From contig NC_035176.2 of assembly GCF_001659605.2 (NCBI RefSeq), positions 23,412,847-23,476,846 of the forward strand: a stretch of 64,000 nucleotides of DNA, given 5' to 3'. Shown here piece after piece: positions 34,668-47,799 of the stretch (position 1 is its first letter; every line of letters starts with the position of its first letter). The position numbers and the translations under genes are program-made. The notes under the pieces were generated by a model, which saw only the letters and a program-made list of their open reading frames with translations, had not been told where the DNA came from and searched no databases. Source of the DNA: Manihot esculenta. Lineage: Eukaryota; Streptophyta; Magnoliopsida; Malpighiales; Euphorbiaceae.

Positions 34668-37600
34668 ATGGATCACTCAACGGGTTCCATAATCAAATTG
34701 TCGGCTACAAATTATTCAATTTGGAAGTCGATGATGGAGGATTATCTCTTTTGTAAAGATTTATTCGATCCTATTAAATTGGATGCTGACAGGCCTGATA
34801 GAAAATCTTATGATGATTGGGAGAAACTGCACAGAAAGACTGTGGGAAATATCAAATAATGGGTTGAATTCAGTATTTACCCTCACATCAGCAATGAAGT
34901 TAATGCACAGGTTTTATGGAAGAAAGTGAAAGACATGTATGAGATGAAGAATGCTCAAAATAAAGCCTCTATAATCAGAAGGCTAGTGAACTTAAAGTTC
35001 AGAGAAGGGCGCTCTGTTGCAGATCATTTGAGTGGATTTTAAGATTTTGTGAATCAGCTAATTACCATGAAGATAGAACTTGATGATGATGAACTCCAAG
35101 CTTTACTTCTCTTGAGTTCTTTGTCAGATAGTTGCAAGACTTTGGTAGTGTCACTTAGTAACTCTACTCCTAACAGTGTATTAACTTGCAAATGGTCAAA
35201 GATAGCATGCAGAGATCAGATACAAAGACATGGGTGTAGATACTTCATGAGCTCTAGTTACAGAGAACAGGGGTCGAAGTAAGAGTAGAGGTCCTAAGGG
35301 GCGTATTAAACCTAGAGGCAAGTACAGACGAAAGAAAAATTTAGTTGCTATCACTGTAGTAAAGAGGGTCATATCAAGAGAAATTGTAAGGTTTTCAAAA
35401 GGGAACATAATGATGAAAATATTCAGAAGAATGAGAAGAATCAAAAGAAGTCAGATGATGAAAATACAGCTGCCACAGTATGCAATGAAGATGCAGAACT
35501 GATAGGGCTTTTCTTTGAAGATGATCAATGTAATATTATTGTAGACCCTTACATTGAATGAATTATCGACTCAGGAGCATGTTATCTTGCTACACCTATA
35601 AGGAATATTTTTTCTAAATACAGACCAAGAAAAAATGGCCGATTAAAGATGAGCAATATCAGTTATACTGATATAGTAGGAGTTGGTGATGTGCGTATCC
35701 AAACTGATTTGGATTGCACATTGACAGTGAAAGATGTGTGATATGTACCAAATTTGCAATTAAATTTGATGTCTACTCATTCTTTGGATTTAGATGGTTA
35801 CCATAGCTACATTGGTAATAAAAAAAAATGGAAGTTGATCAAGGATTCTATGGTGGTGGCCAGAGGCAAGTCTTTTAATAGACTATTGAAGGCTCAACTG
35901 AAGCTACTTGATATTGAATTAAATACAATTAAAGATGATACTTTACCAAACATATGGCATAGAAGACTGGCTCATATTGGTGAGAAAGGATTGAAGATTT
36001 TGGCAGAAAAGTCTCTCATTCCCTCTGCTAAAGATATAAATTTAAACCCTTGTGATATTTGTTTATTAGAAAAATAATATAGAGTTTCTTTTAGTAGTAC
36101 TTCTAAAAAAAAGAAAGAGTACTTGATTTAGTATATTCTGATGTATATGGTCCCATTGAGACTGAAAGCATTGGAGACAGTAAATTTTTTGTGACTTTTA
36201 TTGATAATACTTCATGAAAGTTGTGGGTATTTGTTTTAAAAATAAAAGACTAGGTTTTTCATTACTTCAAGAAGTTCCATGCCATGGTTGAAAGAGAAAA
36301 AGGTATCTCTTTGAAGTTCTCTGTAGTGATAATGGAGGTGAATACACGTCAAAGAAGTTCGAGCCTATTGCTCTGAGCATGACATTAGACATGAGAAGAC
36401 AGTTCTTGGCACCTTGCAACACAATGGTGTGGTTAAAAGAATAAACAAAATCATCATTGTGAAGTTTAGATGCATGCTGAAGATGGCAAATCTACCTAAG
36501 CCATTTTGGAAAGAAGCTTTACTCACAGCCTATTATCTATTGAATCGATTTCCATTAGCTCCGCTAGATTATGACATTCCTGAAAGAGTGTAGACTGGAA
36601 AAGAGGTCTGTTATTCTCATTTTAAAGTCTTTGGATGCAAAGCCTTTGTACATGTGCCAAAGGAGCAGAGACAAAAGCTTGATGATAAATCTATTGAATG
36701 CATTTTTCTAGGTAATGGAGATGCTGAGTTCGGGTATAGGCTATGGGATCCTGTTAAGAAGAAGATTGTCATATCAAGAGATGTTGTATTTCATGAGCAT
36801 GAAATCCTTCCAGATTCTGAAGTAATTAAGAAGTCAAGTGCAAATATTATCATTACTCCTTCAACAGTATCTCCCTCAACTAATCATGCCATATGAGGAG
36901 GATTGAATAAAGAACCTGTGATAAATAATGAGCCAACACCAATTAATGTTGATGATGAACATGTAGAGAATGTTGAATAGGGGGAGTAGCCACATTCACC
37001 ATAAGTTGAAGGGTCTCAGCTTAGAAGATCTTCTAGAGGGCATCATCCATTTACTAGATATCACAGTTCTGAATATGTTACTCTTGCAGAAGAAGGAGAG
37101 CAAAAAAGCTTTCAAGAAGTTCAAACTCATAAGGAAATAGTTTATTGGATGAAATCAATGTAAAAGGAGATGAATTCCTTGAAGAAGTATAACACATATG
37201 AGTTGGTTGAACTTTCAAAAGGCAAGAAGCCACTAAAGAATAAATGGGTGTTTAAATTGAAGAAAGATGGTGATAAGCTTGTTAAGCATAAAGCTCGTTT
37301 AGTTGTGAAGGGTTTTAATAAGAAGGAGTTGATTTTGATGAAAGTTTCTCTTCTGTTGTAAAGATGCACTCTATTAGAGTGATTCTTAAATTAACTGCAA
37401 GTTTAGATCTTGAAATTGAATAGTTAGATGTGAAAAGTGCTTTTCTTCATAGCAATTTAGAGGAGGAAATCTACATGGTTCAGTTAGAAGGATTTGAAGT
37501 GAAAGGAAAGAAGCACATGGTTTGCAAATTGAATAAGAGCTTATATGGATTGAAACAAGCTCCTATGCAATGGTACAAGAAGTTTCATTCTTTCATAGTA

Positions 37601-38648
37601 AGTCATGGATACACTAAGACAGATATAAATCACTGTGTGTATTTTAAATCATTTCTTGATGGTAACTTTATTGTCCTTTTATTTTATGTAGATGATATGT
37701 TGATAGTAGGGCAATATGCTAAAGTGATTAGTGGATTGAAAAAAGAATTACTTAGTTTTTTGGACATGAAGAATCTAGGCCAAGCTCGAAAAATTTTGGG
37801 CATGCAAATTGTTTGTGATAGAAAAGCAAAGAAATTGTGGTTATCATAGAAAAAGTATGTTAAAAGGGTCCTAAACAAATTTAATATGAAGAATGCTAAG
37901 CCAGTTAGCATTCCTCTAGCTAATCCCTTTAAGCTTAGTAAGAAGAGTTGTCCTTCTACTCAAGAAGAGAAGAAGCAGATAGCAGTTATTCCTTACTCTG
38001 CAGTTGGGAGTTTAATGTATGTCATGGTTTATACTTGACCAAATATTGCACATGTAGTTGGTTTAGTCAGCAGATTTCTTTCTAATCCAGGAAAAAAGCA
38101 TTGAAAAATTGTAAAGTGGATCTTCAAATATTTGAGAGGTAGCTCAATAATGTGTTTGTGTTTTGACAGTTCAAAACTAGTTTTTGAGGGATTTACAAAT
38201 ACTAACATGGCAGATGATCTTGATGGTAGAAAATCTACTTCTGAATATGTGGTTACTTTTGTAGGGGGAGCTATATTGTGGTAATCTAAATTGCAGAAGT
38301 GTGTTGCGTTATCTACAATTGAAGCAGAATAAATTGCAGCTACTGAAGCTACAAAAGAGTTATTATGGTTAAAAAGATTTCTCCAAGAATTGGGTTTGAA
38401 ACAAGATGAGTATGTGATTAACTGTGACGGTTAAAATACTATGAATTTAAGCAAGAATGCCACATATCATTGCCGTACCAAACATATTGATATAAGGTAC
38501 CACTAGCTTCATAATATGATGAACAAAAAAGAAATTGAATTGAAAAAGATTCACACTAATAATAATATTATTGACATATTCACTAAGGTAGTGACTCGAG
38601 AAAAACATCAGTTCTGCTCCAAGGTAGCAAGACTTGTCTTCACTTGTT
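34668..38648 (+). pseudogene. Copia gag-pol, broken by many stops
   Basis: Domains in copia order. Gag from 34668 (KLSATNYSIWKSMMEDYLF) and a CCHC knuckle CYHCSKEGHIKRNC (about 35345-35390). Protease near 35560 (IIDSGACYLATP). Gag-pre-integrase with WHRRLAHIG and CDICLLEK (35950-36075), then degraded integrase. RT with KNKWVFKLK, LDVKSAFLHSNLEEEIYMVQ, YGLKQAPMQW and FYVDDML (37230-37700). RNase H with GRKSTSEYVV and KCVALSTIEAE (38225-38330). At least eight in-frame stops fall where the family has Gln, Trp or Arg, and there are several frameshifts. Not functional. Confidence 0.92.
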
Positions 38649-38671
38649 AAAATATAGAATATTTTTCCCAT

Positions 38672-39433
38672 GAGCTGGAGGGAGAGATTGTTGATTATAA
38701 AGTAGGATCCAACTCATTAATAAAAGAAGAAGAGAATGTGAATAGGTGCATGTATAAACGTGCCATTGAAACTAGTGAATATGGGTAGATGTGCAAGTAT
38801 GCCATTGAAACTAGTGAAAATAAATAAGTGTCTAAGCATATCTTGAAACTTGCAAAATGCATTAATGTGTCTTTGGAACTTGTGAACGTAGGTAGAATTT
38901 TTCTCTATAAGTTATTGATTTTTTACTTCTTTGCTCCAAGGATAAGATCTATATAAGAGAGGAGAAGAAGAAAAGAAGAATGAATTGATTTAATGAGACA
39001 TAAATTGATTCATTCAGAAAGATTGTGCATAAATTTTGAAATGAAAATTTTTTTTTCTTAGAAGCTTTACACAAAAATTACAAGGAAGATTTAAGGTGCA
39101 ATCTTTGTTGTTATTATTGAGCTTAGCTAGTATTAGTATTCAAACATATCTGACAGATTATTTTTCTATTATATTATGGGTGGAAAAATAATTTGGATAT
39201 TTCTTAAATCAGAGATTTCTTGTTTGTAAATAACAAAAAAGTGATTATACTGACTTTTTTTTATAATAGATTTTGATTCAGAGTTTGGTTCGTAGTTTTT
39301 TTCTTTACACCTAAAGATTTTCCATATAAATTTTGTATTTTGTATTTGTATTTAATTTTTTTATTTTTTTTACTTTTTTTATATTTTTATACGCATATTA
39401 CTTTACACAATTATTGTTGTTGAGTGGCCAACA
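38672..39433 (+). repeat. Copia polypurine tract and 3' LTR
   Basis: Purine-rich GAGCTGGAGGGAGAGA precedes the LTR, which runs 38689-39433 from TGTTGATTATAAAGT to GGCCAACA (745 bp). AAATT follows at 39434-39438, matching the left duplication. Confidence 0.9.
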
Positions 39434-40607
39434 AAATTTCTATGGCGTGTAAGCTTTAAAAAAAGCTCGATAGCCATTTTAAGTCCAATTTTAATATATA
39501 AATTTAGTTTTAAAACTTTAATAATTAAAATATGTTAGTTTATATCGAATAGACAAAAACAATTATCTAAAAATCTATAAAAACATATAAAATACTATTA
39601 AAAAATGATAATATTTAAATGCAGTAAAAATATATATAAATAATCATTTTCCTTCTATCAACATTGAAAAATTTTCTTCTCATTTTATTCTCTCGTTAAC
39701 CAAACACCAATTTTAACTCGGCTATTATTTTATATGTAAAATAAATAACAAAAGATATAAAATATACTTAAATTTAATTTTAATTTTCTTATATAAATAA
39801 AAGATTCTGAACTATGCTGAATTTTTTTTAAAAAAGAAAATCTCTTATATATAATTTTTTTATGTTTATTGGCAATTTTTATAATATAAAATAGAATTAT
39901 AAAAATTCTAAAAGTATGTTTCCTTTTTATCAATTATATAGTATTACATTGCGCTGATGCAGCATAGGCGTGGTACAATTGGCAATTATTATAGTATAAA
40001 GTATAATTATAAAAATTTAAAAATTACATAAAAAGAATTTTTAGCAGATTTAAAATTTATAGTATAAGACCTGTCGGGAAAATAACAAAGATATACCATA
40101 AATAGTAATTTTATCATTTTACAGAAATTTAGAATTAAATTAGTAAAAATTTGAATATAATTAATAATAAATCAAAATATTTTTGACTTGTTTTATAAAT
40201 TATAAATAATATTGTTAATTTATGTTTAATTTTTATATATTTATAAAGAGTTTAATATATTAAAATTTAATTTATATATTTAAGTACTAATCCAAAATAG
40301 TAAAAATGTTGAAATACAGCAAAAAAGAATGCTACAATAACAAAATGTTCATGAAAATATAAGGAGATAAAAACAAAAATGCCACCAAATAAAGGCTGTT
40401 TGACAGATATACATGGTAGGGTATGTACGTCTATGATTATCTTTAGCTTCAAATAAATAAATAATTAAGATGAGGTTTTAATTAATGTAAATATATTCTA
40501 ATTAATGCTTAATCAAGGCATAAACCCCACATTAACTAATCTATATGTTTATGGTCTCCCATTTCTTGTTATCCCATGTGCATTCAAGCCTACCCATATC
40601 TACCGCT

Positions 40608-41080
40608 GTGTAATCGGTCGGTTCGGTTTTGAATCGAACTGAATTGAAAAAAATAAAAAATCGAATTGTAAAAATATTAAAAACTGAAAAAATCGATTAT
40701 AAAAATATAATCGAACCGATAAAAATCGATTCGATTCGATTCAAATCGAAATCTGTAATTTTTTTAATTTTCTACTTTTAATTTCAGTAGAATAATTTAA
40801 TAAATATTTCACATAAATTTACCAATAAATATTGTCTGAATACATAATGATAATATTTAAATAATTTATAAAAATCTATGTAAAATTTAAAAATATATAT
40901 AAAATTAATATTTTACATAATAAAAATATGTATAAAATCGATGACGTTTAAATCGAATCGAATTGAAAATCGAATAAATTGAAAAATACTAACCGAACCG
41001 AACTGAATATTTCAATTAACTAAATTATTAAATCAAAATCAATCAATTCAATTCGATTTTTCAATTTAAACCGATTTATG
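40608..41080. repeat. Inverted-repeat element with CGGTTCGGTTTTGAATCGAA ends
   Basis: Starts GGTCGGTTCGGTTTTGAATC and ends with AATTCGATTTTTCAATTTAA then ACCGATTT. It has many inverted copies of AATCGAAC/ATTCGAT. Similar in style to the element at 50291-51230. A small non-autonomous DNA transposon is likely; the family is uncertain. Confidence 0.45.
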
Positions 41081-41126
41081 CTTTCCTCTAACCATATCAT
41101 TTATGTTTATTCTTCTTCTTATTATG

Positions 41127-41275
41127 ATTATTATTATTATTATTATTATTATTATTTTGAAATGGTTCTTCTTATTATTATTATTATATTTAATTGTATA
41201 GCACAAATCAATCAATCAAGAATTAACATGTCATGAATAATCTTGTCCACGTCAAAAAAATGATCTAATCATTAG

Positions 41276-41309
<34 letters not shown>
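41127..41309. repeat. (ATT)n and (AT)n microsatellites
   Basis: (ATT)n at about 41127-41157 and (AT)n at 41279-41309. Confidence 0.9.
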
Positions 41310-41312
<3 letters not shown>

Positions 41313-43080
41313 GTACTTTTTAGCTTTTTATTTTACTTTTTCTTTTACTCTATAATTAATAAATTATATTTTAATCGTTATTTAATTTTTATATAAAATA
41401 ATAATTAAAATCGTTACTTATTAAATACTTAATTTGCTTTGTTTTTAAATATTTCAAATGATAAAAAAATAAATATTTTATATATTTTAAATAAAATTTT
41501 AGTTTTTTCAGTTATATTATAAGCCTTTATATTGCTTTCACTTTTAGCAATAAATTTAATTAAATCAATTGAACTTATCCGAAAAATTAAAAAAAAAACT
41601 CTAAACTTTATCATTTTAAAAAAATTTATTGAATAAAAAAATTTAAATATTTATATTAATTTAATTTTTATCTAAAATTTTAAATAATAAATCAAATATT
41701 TTTAATTTATTATAATTAATAAAATTAAATTGAATATGAAAATTTTAATGATAAATTATGATATAATCTTAAAATTTTTTAATAATAAAATATATAGTCT
41801 ATTTATTTAAATTTTATATTAAAAATAAATATATTTTATATTTTTCATATATAGTAATCAGTATTTTTTATTACCAATTAATTCCTATTATATACAATAT
41901 TATAGATAAGTATTATATATTAAAATATTACAATAAATGTTTATATTTAATACTCATATATGAATTTTTTTTTCTTCATGTCAATAATATTAAATAAAAT
42001 AAAATATCATATGCTTTAGTACATAAAATATTTTTTTTATATTTTAAATTTTCATTAATTATATATATAAGTGAGAGTAAGAATAAATAGTAGAATTGGC
42101 AAAAAAAATATTGTTGAAAAAATATTTATTTTAAAAATTATTTTATCACCCAAACAAAACTTCAATTATTATATTATAATTTATTATTAATTTTTTAAAA
42201 TTTAATTTAATCCTGTCTATAAACATGACAAATTTAAAAAGTTTAATTTTATTATTTAAAAAATTTAAAATTTAAAATATAAATATAAATTAATATAAGT
42301 TTTTATCAAATAAAGTTTAATAATTATCTATATATATCCATTCAATTATTAAAATTAATAAAAATTAAAAATACAAATATTACTTATTATTTTAGTTGCT
42401 AATCCTTTTAATTTAATTAGTTGTTCAATATTTTAATGACTATATTTTGATTATGTTAAATTAAAGTTTCATTTATAAAAGTAAGATAAAATTAAAATAT
42501 AAAAATTAAATTATTTATTTTCAGAAATTAAGTGATGTGAGTATTTATTTTAATATAATATAAATATTATAAATTTGTGAGTATTTTAGTAATATAAAAA
42601 ATAATTAACAGATAATTATATAAGCGGAATTTTGATTTGTTAAATTAAAATATAAAATTAAATTGTTAAATTTTAAAAATAATGAGAGATACATATAAAT
42701 TTTATCGGAATGCTAAAGTAATTTATCTTTTTCATAATCTCTTTAAAATGGATATATATGTTCGCCTGGGACAGAGCCTGTCACTGACGGCGTGATTGAA
42801 GCACCAGCGAAGCCACGTGAGAAGTGTTCCTTCTTTTTTTTTTTTTTTTATTAAATTCAGACAAAGCCAAAGAAATATTATGCTGTTACAGATCAACATC
42901 AAAATTTGTAAACACAGTGGAAAAGGGACCCACTTTTGATATTTGCCACCTTTCATTGAGTTGATTGCCAGCTGTCACCTCCCTCACCCTCATCTATTTT
43001 CCCTAATTTACCCCTGCAATGCCCCACTTATTCACCAAACTACCCTTATCATGAATCATGAACACCTGGTATTTTCGTAA

Positions 43081-43359
43081 TTAACTTATAAAACAAGGGG
43101 CTATTTTGAGGAAGGTATGTCTATATGATGCCAAGTTCTGAAGGTTTATCATGGGACAGTTGGCTGAAGCAGTTGCAGTTGCATTAATTAGGAACTAAAC
43201 AAGCAAGGCCTACACTCACAGAGAGAAGAGGAAGAAGCTTGAAAGAGCTAGCTATTGAAAGATTCTTGATTTTCATCTTCTTCATACTTTATTTTTCTTT
43301 CTTTCTGTTAGATTTTGTTTGGGATTCTATTTAGATCGAGTTTTAAAGAAAAAGATATC
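43081..43359 (+). promoter_or_regulatory. Likely promoter and 5' UTR of the DREPP gene
   Basis: Compositionally richer than the AT spacer. CTTATAAAAC at about 43086-43095 and CTATATGATG near 43120 are possible TATA elements. Purine-rich AGAGAGAAGAGGAAGAAGC near 43220 and a CT-rich stretch (43275-43315) resemble plant 5' UTR sequence. The transcription start cannot be read directly. Confidence 0.4.
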
Positions 43360-44262
43360 ATGGGGTATTGGAAATCCAAGGTTCTTCCAAAGATCAAAAA
43401 GGTTTTTGAGAAAGATAGCGCCAAGAAAGCTGCTGCTGCTGAAGCTTGCAAGTCCTTCGATGGCTCCAAGGTCTTCTTCTTCTTCTTCTTCTTCTTCTTC
43501 TTCACATGCTTATAACTTTAGAACAGTTTTATTAACTTCTTGGTTTGATGATTAGGAAGAAATCAACAAGGAGTTTGAAGAGAAGAAGACTGAACTTCAA
43601 CCTAAAGTGCTAGAAATCTATGAAGCTACATCAGCTGAAGTTAAGGTATCAGCAATTATTATATATATTTATATAGACACAGATAACTGAAAAATATTAC
43701 TTATTTTCCTTGTAAATCATTAATTTCCTTTTGATTTGAACTTGAATTACCAGACCTTAGTTAAGGATCCTAAAGAAGCTGGCTTGAAGAAGCACTCTGC
43801 TTTAGTTCAAAAGTTCCTTGAAGAGCTTGCTAAAATAGGCAAGTATTTTATAATTTAGATGTCAAGATTTGAATTTTTGTTGTGCTATATATAAATTTAT
43901 TTAAACTTATATATATGTATGTATGTACAGAGTTTCCAGGATCAAAGGCAGTGACAGAAGCAGCTACAAAGTACGGAACAAGCTATGTCTCAGGTCCAGT
44001 TTTCTTTATACTTGAAAAGGTGTCAACCTTTGTTGTGGTAGAAGAGAGGGCGGTGGAGCCACCACCAGCCGTCGAAGGAGAGGAAACGAGCAGCAAAGAG
44101 AAGGAAATAGTAGTGGAGGAAGAGAAGAAAGAGGAAGCAGTAGTCGAGGCTGACAAGACGACGGAGACGGAGGAAGCTGAAGCAGTTCCGCCACCAGCTG
44201 CAGCTGAGCCTGCTGCCAAAGTAGAGGAAGAAAAAGCTTCTGCTGAACCACCAAAGCCTTGA
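43360..44262 (+). CDS. DREPP / plasma-membrane-associated cation-binding protein (PCaP1-like)
   Basis: Four exons: 43360-43470, 43556-43645, 43754-43838 and 43931-44262, joining to a 205-aa protein. The N-terminus MGYWKSK is followed by a Lys-rich segment. In this family Gly2 is N-myristoylated, and the basic N-terminus binds phosphoinositides and Ca2+/calmodulin at the plasma membrane. The conserved body includes KKTELQPKVLEIYEATSAEV, KDPKEAGLKKHSALVQKFLE, EFPGSKAVTEAATKYG and VSGPVFFILEKVSTFVV. The tail (about residue 125 on) is very rich in Glu, Pro, Ala and Val, as expected for the cation-binding part. The family acts in Ca2+, Cu2+ and membrane-lipid signalling. Introns 1 and 2 are GT-AG. 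Intron 3 begins GCAAGT (GC-AG), and only that junction preserves the conserved KIEFPGS. This is the only convincing host gene in the window. Confidence 0.93.
43472..43502. repeat. (TTC)n microsatellite at the start of DREPP intron 1
   Basis: About ten TTC/CTT units begin immediately after the GT donor and fill over a third of the 85-bp intron. Confidence 0.92.
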
Positions 44263-47200
44263 TCACCCACGAGGAGGGAGATCAATCCATCATCAAGTAA
44301 TATATATATATCTTTGTGAAAATTAATTAATGGTTTCTTATATATATATAAAACCCAAAAACGAAAACAATGATTTGTTATTCTTTATTATATTTTTCTA
44401 TCCTTAATTTTCATGTAATTTTCCTTTGTTTTTCTTTTAAAATTTTTATTTTATGTATGATTTCTTTTCTTTATGTGAAGTTATTTGTTATATTTGTAGT
44501 GTGATAGAATATATCTTTTCTTCTCTCTTCATTCCTCTTTCTTTTTTTTTTTTCTTTCTAATCTACTTTAAATTAAATAATTTACTATTCCAAGAGCTCT
44601 ATACATATATGATAATAATGATTTGGGATCTTAATTATTGAAGTGAATAGAGATAAATTAATAAAAGATAATGAATTCCTAAATGGGTGAAAGCTCACTT
44701 AATTAGTTGGTATTTTTTTTTAGAACGTATAATTCTTAAAGTAAATTTAGTGATATATGAAAGTGATACTGATATTTGGGATGATATATATTATATAATT
44801 TATTAATGAAATTTGAGATAAATATTAGGAGATGGAACACTTGGATAAAAAAACAAGAAAAAAAAATAGCAATATATGGTAATAAGAATCCAAGATTGTC
44901 TGTAGCATGAAAGGGGAGTACGTGGGCTTTTGATGTTTGGTCGTGTACTAGTGTCGTCTGTATGGAGGGAAATGTCGTTTCCGCCGTCATAAGGCCAAAC
45001 AGGGATTTGATGAATAATTGGAGTTCTGATCACACCATTCAATGCATGTAGTTTTGCAGGATTCTTATCTACATCTGTAATATGAATTTATAATCTAAAT
45101 ATATGAAATTCATATATCGAAAACTTAAGTCTTCTATTTTTGGCTTTTAAGCTTGTAGGATTAAGGATCTGTTTGAACTGTGTGCTTTGCGTTTTATGCA
45201 TCTCCTTTGTCGTCCACATCTGTAAATTAAGGATAAGTGAGGGACAAGATATATTTGAAATTTAAGATTAATTTTTTACTCCATCTATTACTTAGTTTAG
45301 ACTTTTAAATAATATATATATATATGATAAAAAAATATAAAAAATAATTTCATGATTTCATCAATTTTTTTATTTCAGAATTTATAATTTATTAAATTCA
45401 TTTAATTAATATTTTTAAGTCAATGAATTCCAATATTATATACTAATTTCTTAAGTGTTGTAATTGATAATATGTTAATAAATAATTCTGCTAAATATTA
45501 TTTGAACAAATTTGTTGAACATTTATAAAGATCATGAGTGGAGGGAGACTATGTTCCCATTGACACTGTTTCTATAATTTTGGGTAGTTTTACACATCGC
45601 CAGGGTAGGTTTTGGTGGTTTATAGAGGCAGTTCATTATGCTTATAAGCCATTTTGGTCCGCCAATTTGTCCATACATGCCAACTATAGGGCAATTTTTA
45701 ACACGGCCATTCTTTGAATGCCCATCAATTTTTTTTTTTTTTTGACCATGCAATATTAGTGGATTGCTAAGGTCTATAGGCAAATATAAGAGTAAGGGAT
45801 ATATAAAAGAAATCAAAGGTTTAAATTAAACAAATCACTCAAAGTATAAATCTAAAAAAATAAATAAAAAAAATGATGATACTTAGAACCAAAGAAAATC
45901 ATCTAGCTTAAAGTATAGACCACAACTAAAATACAAGCAAATCAAGCTATCCAATTAAACAACCACCACACCACAGCTGTACCAACTTATCACTGCAGTC
46001 GCCAAGAGTAGAACATATTATAGTCCAAACTGATAATGATTGAGAGTAGAACATATTATAGTTCAAATTGACAATAACGAGTCAATCGCGGTGGAAATCA
46101 TAAAAAAGTATAAACAAAAATATAATAGCAAAAAAATGAAGATGATCATTACGCTTCAACCGGGTTATTCTATTCCACCTCTTAGAAAGAAAAGAATTTA
46201 AATCAAAATATTTAATAGCATGACGATATATTTATACAAAACTTCTATCTCAAACTGTTTTTTTTTAAGAACCAAAAAGATTTGTGCCAAAATAACGGAT
46301 GCCAAGAAGAACAAAAGGTCTTGGACGCGTAATGGGTCTTGAAGTACTATTTCTACATCCTCCTGACCAAATTCACCCACATTAGGATTACTCGTTAATG
46401 GTTGATCAAGTTTAATGGATTCGCCTTTTGAAACAAGAAGTTCTGGTCCTGAAGGTATAATATCAATCACTTGACGTCCTTCTGACGCATCCGTTATGGT
46501 GGTCCTTGATGCAAAAAAAAAGAATGATATTGAACAATCAACAGCAGCCACGCAAGAAAGAGATGCAACAAAAATCATAGCCTAAAAACTGCCTGTTGGA
46601 ATAGCAGTCATTAGACCTAATGGTCCGGTCTCGAGTTGCCGACATCACGTAATCAGATTTCCTTTCGAGAAGTTAGATTAGAGCACTTTCAAAGCTAGAT
46701 CCATTAAGAATTGACTCAAAGAATATCGACGAAGACCTAAAACACAAATAAAGCCAAGACAATGATAAATACAATAAAAAAAAATCATCATACTCACTCT
46801 CAGCGAGCAAGAACTAAAAGGAGTGTAAACTCTAAAACTGGACGATAATAATAATAATAATAAAAAGCAATCAACATGTTAAAATTAAGACAGGAGAAAC
46901 TAACTCAATTACACACAAAAAAAAAACAAATAACAAGCAAAACCTCAGAATCCTTTTCCTTTTTCCCTTTTCCATTCTCTTCTCTCTCAATAAATAATAC
47001 GTTAATCACTGCTAAACACCTCACAATTTAATATTCTATTAAAGCATTCTCCCTTTTTATTCTAATTACTTTTATGATGTAAAATAAAATTATATTATTA
47101 ATTATTAATAATATGGAAGGTTATAATTATAATTGCCTCCACAATGTTTTTTTTTAATTTTTAAAATTTAGATTATTTAAATAGATATTTCAAATATATT

Positions 47201-47799
47201 TTCAAGATTGTGTTGCAATTAAATTATTTTATTATGGAAATTAATATAATAACCATCTATAAATATGAAAATGTGTGAAAGTCCACCAATTCCATATAAA
47301 AGCATAATATCAAAATATTCTAACTATCCAACATGAACTATACTCTATAATTGACTATTGTATTTTGGACCAATCAATTATTGAAATGAATTTCTCATGC
47401 AATTTAAAAAAATTATCACTAAAGTTTTCAATATATTTAGCATATATAAGAATTGGAGCTCTCTCTTGTATAAATTTATGTAAGTGTTATCACTCTATAA
47501 AGTAAAATCTAATAATATTAATTATAAAATAAAATATTTTCAAAAACATGAAATTAAATATCATCAACTCCCTTATATTATCATCTAGCAATCCTTTCTT
47601 TTATGAGTTATTTTAAAGAAATTTAAGTCTTTTTAGTATTTTGCAGTTTTATTTTTCTCAAAGATACATTGATTTATTTTATAACACCATATATTTAAAC
47701 GAAAATGCTTTCTGGATCAAACTAGATTCTACAGTTTTAGACCTGATCATAAAAATAAAAATAAACTATTAAAGGTCCATGGCAACGATGCTGAAAATT
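44263..47799. other. 3' flank of DREPP and AT-rich spacer
   Basis: The DREPP 3' UTR probably covers the first few hundred bases; no decisive poly(A) signal. The rest is AT-rich. An open frame on the minus strand (46578-46198, 126 aa) has a hydrophobic N-terminus and a C-terminal hydrophobic segment, [18 protein letters not shown] cannot assign it, and the surroundings do not support a gene. Confidence 0.6.

Larger units (their letters stand above)
33918..39433 (+). mobile_element. Ty1/copia retrotransposon, complete but decayed
   Basis: Two LTRs with TGTTG start (CAACA end intact in the right copy), initiator-Met primer site, copia-order pol, purine tract and a perfect 5-bp duplication AAATT (33913-33917 and 39434-39438). 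The LTRs differ visibly in length (691 and 745 bp) and sequence, so the insertion is old. pol carries many stops. Confidence 0.93.
39439..43080. other. AT-rich intergenic spacer upstream of the DREPP gene
   Basis: No supported gene. Contains an inverted-repeat element (about 40608-41080), an (ATT)n run (about 41127-41157), an (AT)n run (41279-41309) and a T run near 42835 followed by non-coding sequence. Confidence 0.7.

Noticed and set aside
43882..44262. A 126-aa gene starting MLYINLFKLIYMYVC
   Set aside because: Its first part translates DREPP intron 3; the true coding sequence joins at 43931 after splicing.
43983..44285. Ser/Ala-rich minus-strand frames over DREPP exon 4
   Set aside because: Shadows of the Glu/Pro/Ala-rich C-terminal tail.
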